A stretch of 12,690 nucleotides of DNA from Calditrichota bacterium (lineage in GTDB: Bacteria; Calditrichota; Calditrichia; RBG-13-44-9; J075). Numbering within the stretch: position 1 is the stretch's first letter; every line of letters begins with the position of its first letter. A program made the translations under genes and the position numbers. Positions 7,043 through 12,690 of this stretch are shown one piece after another. The notes below the pieces were generated by a model. The model worked only from the letters and a program-made list of their open reading frames with translations. It did not search any database and had not been told where the DNA came from. The stretch lies in assembly GCA_003695285.1 (NCBI GenBank), contig RFIL01000120.1, forward strand, positions 1-12,690, given 5' to 3'.

Positions 7043-7324
7043 TTAATGGTCTTCTTCAAAATTATTATTAATTAGAGTTTCCAGAGCATCCATCGCTTCC
7101 TGTGCATCTTCCCCTTCAATCGTTATTTCGATAACACTACCATACTCAGCACCCAGGGACATTAATCCCATAATACTCTTACCGTTGGCAATATAACCAT
7201 CTTTAGCTACTTTGATATCCGATTTAAATCTGCTGGCCACCTTTACGAAGGTCGCTGCCGGACGAGCATGGATGCCAAATTTATGATGTATCTGAAACGT
7301 TTTCTTGATGATATTACTACTCAT
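7043..7324 (-). CDS. ptsH: PTS phosphocarrier protein HPr
   Basis: This is a 93-residue HPr. The phosphorylation loop is KFGIHARPAATFV, with His19 as the site used by enzyme I. The second region, NGKSIMGLMSLGA, has Ser50 in the position of the regulatory serine (Ser46) that HPr kinase modifies in other bacteria, so control by an HprK encoded elsewhere is possible. I chose the ATG at 7324 and not the one at 7393. It gives the normal family length, AAAGGG precedes it, and the longer form would overlap the end of the IID gene and add a non-HPr sequence. It lies 25 nt after IID and 26 nt before enzyme I. Confidence 0.92.
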   Translation of the reverse strand: MSSNIIKKTFQIHHKFGIHARPAATFVKVASRFKSDIKVAKDGYIANGKSIMGLMSLGAEYGSVIEITIEGEDAQEAMDALETLINNNFEEDH

Positions 7325-7349
7325 GTACCCTTTATTGTTTGTTAAGTCT

Positions 7350-8198
7350 TTATCCCAGCCATAACTGGTAAACGATTCCCCATAAAATTCCAATTCCCAG
7401 GGTTAAATATAATGAGAAGTAGAATTTCTGAGAAAAGCGATAGATGAACCAATATAGTAGCGCTGAACCCCCACCCACCAGCACAAACATGAGATTTTGC
7501 TGAATTAGTGTACGAATTAAAAAGGCGAAAAACAATAAAAAGGCAAACCATCCCATGAAAAAATAGGCTTTCTGCAATTTTTGAAAACGGTTCTGATGAA
7601 TACATTGATGGATGGATAATCCATATTGATACCCTTCCAGTAACCCTTTATAACGCAGATAAATATGGGGAATGTTATATAGCAGAAAGGTGCAAATCAA
7701 TGCTCCGATTTGCTGGTAAGTGTCCTGAGCAATATACAGGAGTAAAGCGCCCACCATCAGGCTTACGGGTTTTATGGTAGACCAGAAGAGTCGATCTCCC
7801 AATGCCCCCAAAATGGAAATTAATAACTCTTTAAGCCTTTCCAGCTTTTCACAAGCATCTTTTTGTCCCCTGGCGCTGGCTTCCTCCAGATGAATGGCTG
7901 CCCCAAGAGCATAGGAAGCCATATAAGGATGGGCATTGAAAAACTTAAAATGGCGTATCAGAAAATTCCTTCGCTCCACAGGATCCTGGTAAAGACGTTT
8001 CACAATGGGGATTAAACACACTCCAAACCCCATTGAGATTAAGGTGCGATAATTCCAGACCGATTGCAAAAAGAAGCTTCTCAGAAAGACCCGAAACAAA
8101 TCCCACTTTCGAATAGTTTTGGGAGGAGCGATACCTCCGTCACTTTTCTTTTTTAATTCAGGCTCCAGGACAGATGTATGTTGTTCTTTTTCGTTCAT
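7350..8198 (-). CDS. PTS mannose-family transporter subunit IID
   Basis: This membrane protein forms the sugar channel with IIC in mannose/sorbose/fructose-type PTS. Family signs are FRVFLRSFFLQSVWNYRT near the start, FFNAHPYMASYALGAAIHLEE, LISILGALGDRLFWSTIKPVS and GLSIHQCIHQN, followed by several hydrophobic segments at the C-terminus. The frame is open to a TTG at 8243, which would overlap IIC by 26 nt. I use the ATG at 8198, 19 nt after the IIC stop, giving 282 residues. It has no good Shine-Dalgarno, so translation is probably coupled to IIC. The N-terminal 40 residues are charged and not conserved in the family. The substrate cannot be told from sequence. Confidence 0.87.
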   Translation of the reverse strand: MNEKEQHTSVLEPELKKKSDGGIAPPKTIRKWDLFRVFLRSFFLQSVWNYRTLISMGFGVCLIPIVKRLYQDPVERRNFLIRHFKFFNAHPYMASYALGAAIHLEEASARGQKDACEKLERLKELLISILGALGDRLFWSTIKPVSLMVGALLLYIAQDTYQQIGALICTFLLYNIPHIYLRYKGLLEGYQYGLSIHQCIHQNRFQKLQKAYFFMGWFAFLLFFAFLIRTLIQQNLMFVLVGGGSALLYWFIYRFSQKFYFSLYLTLGIGILWGIVYQLWLG

Positions 8199-8217
8199 AC
8201 TCAAAGGTTCAGCATCT

Positions 8218-8868
8218 TCATTGTTTGACAATGGATTTAACAAACAACTGACCGGTTAAAAAGAGGCCAATCCCCCAGAGAATGGGTTTTACAAATATCA
8301 ATGCTCGCTCCAGGATTTGCGGTACCACAGGACTCAATAGGGTAAAGAGGTAACTACCTATTAAAATGGCGCAGAATGCCAGCGCGCTCATCAAAAGAAA
8401 ATAAATGAGCACACTAACGATGTCTAACAACTGAATACGGGTAATCTGTACTTCTTCGCAGGCACGAATGGCAAGATTTAATATTTTGCCGTTCAATTTT
8501 CGATCCAGAACTGTTAATAAGGCTCCCCAGTAACTCACTGCAATTCCAATAATAAAGGCCAGAGTGAATAAGAGGTTGGGATAACTCATCTCCGGTAATA
8601 GCAAGACAATCGCACAGGTGACCATTGAGGCCAGATTGCCTTCCGGAAAAACTGCTGCGCCGGCCGGGATGATGTTTATCCACAATAGTTGCATCAGGAT
8701 TCCCAGTTCAATACCGGTAGAAAAATCTCCCAGGACTGCCCCCAGTATACCACCGGAAAAGATGGGTTGAGAAATCAAGGTCTGGAAGGCAATCGTTGTA
8801 TCTAAGGCTAAAAAACCAATCAGTAGCGAAATAAGCACCAATGTCGATAACTCGATTGGGGAAAACAT
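8218..8868 (-). CDS. PTS mannose-family transporter subunit IIC
   Basis: This is a 216-residue integral membrane protein and the first gene of the PTS unit. Hydrophobic segments occupy nearly the whole length. The EII-Sor-type signature GGILGAVLGDFSTGIELGILM continues into PAGAAVFPEGNLASMV, the Gly/Pro-rich loop where the family places its sugar path. AGGGG lies 7 nt before the ATG, and a good promoter candidate lies at 8900-8927. It is shorter than E. coli ManY (about 266), as in the reduced IIC/IID systems of delta-proteobacteria and relatives. No IIA or IIB gene is next to it, so those partners must be encoded elsewhere or be missing. Confidence 0.85.
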   Translation of the reverse strand: MFSPIELSTLVLISLLIGFLALDTTIAFQTLISQPIFSGGILGAVLGDFSTGIELGILMQLLWINIIPAGAAVFPEGNLASMVTCAIVLLLPEMSYPNLLFTLAFIIGIAVSYWGALLTVLDRKLNGKILNLAIRACEEVQITRIQLLDIVSVLIYFLLMSALAFCAILIGSYLFTLLSPVVPQILERALIFVKPILWGIGLFLTGQLFVKSIVKQ

Positions 8869-8899
8869 ATTAAACCCCTGTTTTACACTTCCAAAATTG

Positions 8900-8927
8900 A
8901 CTATAAAATTAACCCTGATCGCAGCAA
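8900..8927 (-). promoter_or_regulatory. Candidate sigma-70-type promoter for the PTS-isomerase-tRNA unit
   Basis: On the minus strand TTGCTG (8927-8922) and TATAGT (8905-8900) are separated by 16 nt and point at the IIC gene. The predicted start near 8893 leaves a leader of about 25 nt containing the AGGGG Shine-Dalgarno. Both hexamers are close to consensus, but the assignment is by eye. Confidence 0.45.
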
Positions 8928-8994
8928 ATTCAAAGATGTAAATTTCTGTTCACGATTATTCCCAATTATCATTAAAAATCGAAAGGAAAGAGTA

Positions 8995-9024
8995 TTGTTT
9001 ATTCTGTGTTGATTTTGTTATATT
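8995..9024 (+). promoter_or_regulatory. Candidate promoter driving the M23 gene and its long leader
   Basis: TTGTTT (8995-9000) and TATATT (9019-9024) are separated by 18 nt. Transcription would begin near 9031, giving a leader of about 260 nt before the M23 start codon. The hairpin at 9042-9083 would then lie at the very 5' end of the RNA. Confidence 0.4.
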
Positions 9025-9041
9025 GAGATTTCGTAGGCATT

Positions 9042-9184
9042 CTTTACCCGGAAGGAATATGTGCCTAATATATTCGGGTGAAGCCCTGAACGATGACAAC
9101 TCTTTAAGCTGATTTGAGAGCCTGACTTGTGCTTTAAGGATACATCATGTTTTAATCTTACTTCAGCAACCCGGAGAGCATGAA
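9042..9184 (+). ncRNA. Candidate structured leader RNA or small RNA upstream of the M23 gene
   Basis: Three hairpins can be drawn on the plus-strand transcript. The first is strong: CTTTACCC (9042-9049) with GGGTGAAG (9076-9083), stacked on GAATAT (9055-9060) with ATATTC (9070-9075). That is 14 pairs with one G-U and a 5-nt GGAAG bulge. The G-U pair would be an A-C mismatch on the other strand, so the plus direction is favoured. The second pairs CTTTAAGC (9102-9109) with GCTTTAAG (9131-9138) around one mismatch. The third pairs TTCAGC (9162-9167) with GC-A-TGAA (9178-9184). No terminator follows, so a 5' leader is likelier than a free RNA. I could not match it securely to a known riboswitch class. 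Confidence 0.35.
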
Positions 9185-9290
9185 AAAAGACTCTAAACAT
9201 TTCAGATTGATTAGGCATGGGAAAATAGAACAAAATTGATATCAAGCAAAGAAACAGAGAGGGTTCGCTATTTTTACAAAAGGTGAGGGG

Positions 9291-11585
9291 ATGCGCAAAG
9301 TTTTACGCTTTATTTCAAATAGGATTACCCGTTGTTTGTTCTGCGCTGATTCTTTTGGAAGACAACGGATGATTATCTTAATGGGATTGTTTCTGTTTTT
9401 ACCTCTTTTGCATGCTCAGGAATATCTCTGGCCTACCGACGCCAGCCATTACATGACCAGCACCTTTTGCGAATTTCGACCTCGCCACTATCATGCGGCT
9501 CTGGATATAAAAACCTGGCAACGCAGTGGATATAAAATTTTTGCGATAGAAGACGGATATGTGTACCGGATTCGTATTTCTGCCAACGGGTATGGCAAGG
9601 CGATTTATTTAAAATTAAAAGATGGCAATTATGTTGTCTATGCTCATCTGAGTGGATTTAATAAAGCATTGGAAGCCTATTGTGATTCCCTCCGATACCG
9701 GAATCGCGCCCTTGTTTTGGACACTTATCCGCCCCCTTCGCGGTTTCCGGTTAAAAAGGGAGATGTGCTTGGTTTTACCGGGGAAACAGGGATTGGAGTA
9801 CCTCACCTTCACTTTGAAATCAGGGATGCACATCAACGCCCTATAAACCCATTGAGATTTTATAAAGATGAGGTCATCGATACCCGACCTCCCGGGATTA
9901 AATTTGTGGCTCTCATCCCTAAAAGTGCTCATACATACATTAATTTTGTCCCCGATACATTGATTTTACAACCCGAATTCCGGAATGGATATCGCCTCAA
10001 TCAGCCAATATACTTAACCGGAAAGGCTTATTTAAGCATCCGAACCTATGATCTTGCCAATGGCAATTCTAATTTCCTGGACATTTATGGTGGAGAGCTC
10101 TGGGTAAATGACAGTCTGGTATATCAGGTGCGATATGATCGATTTAGCTACGGGGAAACTCATTTAATCGAACTGGATAAAAATTTTTCCCTCTGGCGGA
10201 AGGGATTAAAAATTTACCATGATTTTTATCGTCATCCAGCGAACAGTTTGCCATTTTATCAGAATACTCCCCCGGGAGGAGGAATCCTTTCCAATAAAGT
10301 GTTACACATTGGAAAAAATAAGATTGTCGCTCGGATTTATGATTACCATGGAAATACCAGCGAGTTGAAATTTACCATTATCTATCATGATGATTATCAG
10401 GTGAAATCGTATAATGTGTTAAATCGTAGTCACTCTCTATTTACCGGGATTAAATCCCCGAGACCGCTCTCCGAGTTTAAAGTGTTTCCGGCACTCAGGC
10501 GTGGCTCCCATTGGAATGAAATTAAAGGGGTAGAAATTCAGCATCAGGAAGAGATTCTGAGCGGGTATTATTATCACCTGAACATCCCCCTGGACGGTTC
10601 CGTTTTATATCCGGCATTTCGAATTATGCCGGTGGATACCGGAGGTGTACCGGGGTTACCGTTATATATTCATCAGAGGATGACATTAGATTCTCTGGAA
10701 AGTTCCTCGGAGGGTAATCTTCAACTGGCATTTTTCGGTAGCAGTATCGGTGGCTTGGCCAATCATCCTCAATTGCTGAACCTACCCAACAACCCCATCC
10801 GCAAGCCGGATATTTATCAGATAAGCAGAGAAAAGTTTTACGTGCCTTTATCCATTGAGGATGTAGATGAATTGTCAGAAGAAGCTCCGCAGGAATACCC
10901 AATGATAAAGGCAATCAACACCTGGAAAAGGATTATTCCCGGAAGAAGTAAAACCGTTTCTTCTCCGAATCATCAGGTGAAAGTTCATTTTCCCTCAAAT
11001 GCCTGCTATGATACCTTATTCGTCAAAATATTGGAATATTCCCCTTCTATTCCCTTGAATGATAACTATCGCTACCTTTCCCCAATCTATGATGTTCAAC
11101 CCTTTGACCAACCTTTGAATTACGGCGCCTTGATAACTTTTCAAATGCCCGATTCTATAAAAAGCCTGAAAGGGGTTAATCCTTATTACTGGGATTCAAA
11201 AAAGGGGTGGTTGTTTTTACCAACACAATACCTGCCGGAGAGACATGAACACACCACTCGCATCACCAGTCTGGAAAAGTTTGTATTAATTCAGGATACC
11301 ATCCCACCGGTTGTGGAACCCATTAATCTTAACCTCTTTCGAAGAGCTCAACGGAATATTTCTCCCCTCAGGTTTAGTGTAAAGGATGAGATGGCCGGCA
11401 TCTATAACGAAACTCAAATTGAGGTATGGGTTGATGGGAACTGGACCCTGTTTGAGTATGATCCCGAAGAGGAAGAGGTGATTATCCCACCTCGTTTTCT
11501 GTTAGAGGGTCAACATCAATTAACGATTAAGGCAAGGGATAACGCCGGAAATTTGAACACATTTTCAGTTGAATATATAAAATGA
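9291..11585 (+). CDS. Secreted M23 (LytM-type) metallopeptidase with long beta-rich C-terminal region
   Basis: This 764-residue exported protein probably cuts peptidoglycan cross-links. The catalytic part lies at residues about 45-195. His68 and Asp72 (HAALD) with His174 (HLHFEIRD) are the zinc ligands, and His172 and the YAHL motif (His119) complete the active site, so it looks active. A segment at about 130-155 (CDSLRYRNRAL to PPPSRFP) inserts before the KKGDVLGFTGETG strand. The following 570 residues contain beta-sandwich-like stretches, including ARIYDYHGNTSELKF and the final IKARDNAGNLNTFSVEYIK, typical of Ig-like domains. AAAGGTG lies 5 nt before the ATG at 9291. Met27 at 9369 would give a tidier signal peptide (MIILMGLFLFLPLLHAQ), so the start is open. 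It is followed by the PhoD-like gene after 31 nt. Confidence 0.88.
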   Translation: MRKVLRFISNRITRCLFCADSFGRQRMIILMGLFLFLPLLHAQEYLWPTDASHYMTSTFCEFRPRHYHAALDIKTWQRSGYKIFAIEDGYVYRIRISANGYGKAIYLKLKDGNYVVYAHLSGFNKALEAYCDSLRYRNRALVLDTYPPPSRFPVKKGDVLGFTGETGIGVPHLHFEIRDAHQRPINPLRFYKDEVIDTRPPGIKFVALIPKSAHTYINFVPDTLILQPEFRNGYRLNQPIYLTGKAYLSIRTYDLANGNSNFLDIYGGELWVNDSLVYQVRYDRFSYGETHLIELDKNFSLWRKGLKIYHDFYRHPANSLPFYQNTPPGGGILSNKVLHIGKNKIVARIYDYHGNTSELKFTIIYHDDYQVKSYNVLNRSHSLFTGIKSPRPLSEFKVFPALRRGSHWNEIKGVEIQHQEEILSGYYYHLNIPLDGSVLYPAFRIMPVDTGGVPGLPLYIHQRMTLDSLESSSEGNLQLAFFGSSIGGLANHPQLLNLPNNPIRKPDIYQISREKFYVPLSIEDVDELSEEAPQEYPMIKAINTWKRIIPGRSKTVSSPNHQVKVHFPSNACYDTLFVKILEYSPSIPLNDNYRYLSPIYDVQPFDQPLNYGALITFQMPDSIKSLKGVNPYYWDSKKGWLFLPTQYLPERHEHTTRITSLEKFVLIQDTIPPVVEPINLNLFRRAQRNISPLRFSVKDEMAGIYNETQIEVWVDGNWTLFEYDPEEEEVIIPPRFLLEGQHQLTIKARDNAGNLNTFSVEYIK

Positions 11586-11616
11586 TCTGAGATACCATTT
11601 ATTGAAGGAGCTATCT

Positions 11617-12690
11617 ATGAATATCATCCGGAAGTCTCTTTTCTTTTTCGTGCTTTTGACCAGTCTGTTTGCGCAGGAAATGCTACTTCAGTCCGGTCCC
11701 ATGGTGGGGTATTCGGAAATGAGGGAGGTATTGTTATGGGTACAAACAAAATCTCCTGCATCGGTAAAATTCAAGTATTACCCACTCGGCGACCCGGAAA
11801 AGGCATTATTTACAGAGGCCGTTCAAACTGATGCCCATGATGCCTGTGTTGCGAAAATTGCTGTGGGCAATCTGGAACCGGGCATGCGTTATGAATACGA
11901 ATTATACATCAATGATCAAAAGGTGGATAGACCCTACCCCTTACAGTTCCAAACCCAGAAATTATGGCAATGGCGGGAGGATCCTCCTCCGTTTTCCATT
12001 GCAGTCGGAAGTTGTGCCTACATCAATGATCCTCCCTATGATCGACCGGGTAAACCCTATGGAAGTGAATATGAAATTTTCCAATCCATCTATGAAAAAC
12101 ATCCGGATGCCATGTTATGGTTAGGGGATAATGTATACCTGAGGGAGGTGGATTGGTACAGCCGGAGTGGTATTTTATATCGCTATACTCATACCCGTTC
12201 AACTCCGGAGCTTCAACCGTTGCTGGGGTCGGTTCATCACTATGCTATCTGGGATGATCATGATTATGGACCCAATAACAGCGACCGTACTTTTCGTCAG
12301 AAATTTCAAACCCTGGAGGCATTCAAGCTTTTTTGGGGGAATCCTACCTTTGGGATAAATGGAAAGCCCGGTATCACAACAATGTTTCAATGGGCAGATG
12401 TGGATTTTTTTCTCCTGGATAACCGTTTTTATCGAAGCCCCAATTATTACACAACCGGTGAAAGGGAGATGTTGGGGGAGGAGCAACTCAATTGGCTGAT
12501 TGAAGCGCTGACCTCCAGTCAAGCCCCGTTCAAAATTATTGCCATTGGGGGGCAGGTATTAAATCCGGTAGCCCGGTATGAAAATTACAGCAACTATCCG
12601 GCAGAACTGGAGAAATTGTTGGATGCCATTACCCATGAAAACATTCGAGGGGTTCTCTTTTTAACCGGAGATCGTCACCACACAGAGTTA
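11617..12690 (+). CDS. PhoD-like phosphatase, exported (3' end off the window)
   Basis: Some 358 codons are visible with no stop. AAGGAG lies 6 nt before the ATG. The product starts with a signal peptide (MNIIRKSLFFFVLLTSLFAQ). It then has a PhoD N-terminal Fn3-like domain (SGPMVGYSEMREVLLWVQT at about 26-44, with LEPGMRYEYEL) and the metallophosphatase core: GSC (131-133), LGDNVY (169-174), WDDHDYGPNN (212-221), DNRFY (268-272) and GDRHH (351-355). These residues bind the metal pair in PhoD phosphodiesterase/alkaline phosphatases, so an active extracytoplasmic enzyme on phosphoesters is likely. Unlike many PhoD proteins, the leader has no twin-arginine motif, so Sec export is inferred. It probably shares a transcript with the M23 gene. 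Confidence 0.88.
   Translation, partial: MNIIRKSLFFFVLLTSLFAQEMLLQSGPMVGYSEMREVLLWVQTKSPASVKFKYYPLGDPEKALFTEAVQTDAHDACVAKIAVGNLEPGMRYEYELYINDQKVDRPYPLQFQTQKLWQWREDPPPFSIAVGSCAYINDPPYDRPGKPYGSEYEIFQSIYEKHPDAMLWLGDNVYLREVDWYSRSGILYRYTHTRSTPELQPLLGSVHHYAIWDDHDYGPNNSDRTFRQKFQTLEAFKLFWGNPTFGINGKPGITTMFQWADVDFFLLDNRFYRSPNYYTTGEREMLGEEQLNWLIEALTSSQAPFKIIAIGGQVLNPVARYENYSNYPAELEKLLDAITHENIRGVLFLTGDRHHTEL

Larger units (their letters stand above)
8869..9290. other. Divergent intergenic region (422 bp), no convincing protein gene
   Basis: The region separates the minus-strand PTS unit from the plus-strand M23 gene. It holds candidate promoters for both directions (8900-8927 minus, 8995-9024 plus) and structured sequence at 9042-9184. 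A 75-codon minus-strand frame at 9245-9018 shows no family features and no Shine-Dalgarno, and I do not call it a gene. No CRISPR-like, IS-like or tandem-repeat sequence was seen. Confidence 0.6.

Noticed and set aside
7325..7393. 23-residue N-terminal extension of HPr
   Set aside because: It overlaps the IID gene, resembles no HPr, and a normal start with AAAGGG exists at 7324.
9046..9060. CCCGGAAGGAAT resembling the GGAAGG core of bacterial SRP RNA
   Set aside because: The opposing strand of the helix does not form the symmetric SRP loop and the flanks do not match 4.5S RNA.
9018..9245. 75-codon minus-strand reading frame in the intergenic region
   Set aside because: No family resemblance and no Shine-Dalgarno, and the sequence is better explained as a plus-strand leader with hairpins.
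1..12690. CRISPR arrays, insertion sequences, phage genes or a defence island
   Set aside because: No spaced direct repeats, transposase, terminal inverted repeats or phage-type genes were seen on either strand.

Overview
The window looks like chromosomal DNA of a Gram-negative-type bacterium with moderate GC. The gene content recalls the FCB/Calditrichota-KSB1 side of the tree. The pointers are a signal-less helical-backbone (BtuF-like) receptor of the Bacteroidetes type, a DUF4388 response regulator with a Roadblock/LC7 tail, a secreted M23 peptidase with a large beta-rich extension, a bifunctional phosphoglucose/phosphomannose isomerase, and an incomplete mannose-family PTS with HPr and enzyme I. 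This placement is an inference from gene families; no marker gene in the window settles it.

Layout. Positions 1-2532 are on the minus strand: a membrane-anchored M28-type peptidase homologue (2532-1456) with its own terminator (1388-1415), then a BtuF-like receptor (1341-553), then a TTG-started exported protein (536 to the left edge). At 2817-3906 on the plus strand lies a response regulator whose reading frame is broken at a run of five G's. Its C-terminal Roadblock/LC7-like domain lies in the next frame. A bidirectional hairpin terminator (3953-3979) separates it from a long minus-strand unit read from about 8900 down to 3999: PTS IIC, IID, HPr, enzyme I, phosphoglucose/phosphomannose isomerase, and finally a selenocysteine tRNA only 6 nt after the isomerase stop. 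A 422-bp divergent intergenic region (8869-9290) follows. It carries candidate promoters in both directions and a strong imperfect hairpin on the plus-strand transcript. The plus-strand pair on the right is a secreted M23 metallopeptidase (9291-11585) and a PhoD-like phosphatase (11617 to the right edge, incomplete).

How the genes fit together. Enzyme I phosphorylates HPr. Mannose-family IIC/IID would import a hexose as its 6-phosphate once a IIA/IIB pair, absent here, relays the phosphate. The isomerase would then convert glucose-6-P or mannose-6-P to fructose-6-P. The tRNA-Sec at the end of this unit means the organism very probably makes selenoproteins, although none was seen in the window. 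The right-hand pair acts outside the cytoplasm on cell-wall and phosphoester substrates.

The points most worth a second look are the M28 homologue that has lost most metal ligands, the frameshifted regulator-DUF4388-Roadblock protein, the tRNA-Sec embedded in a sugar-PTS operon, and the structured leader before the M23 gene.
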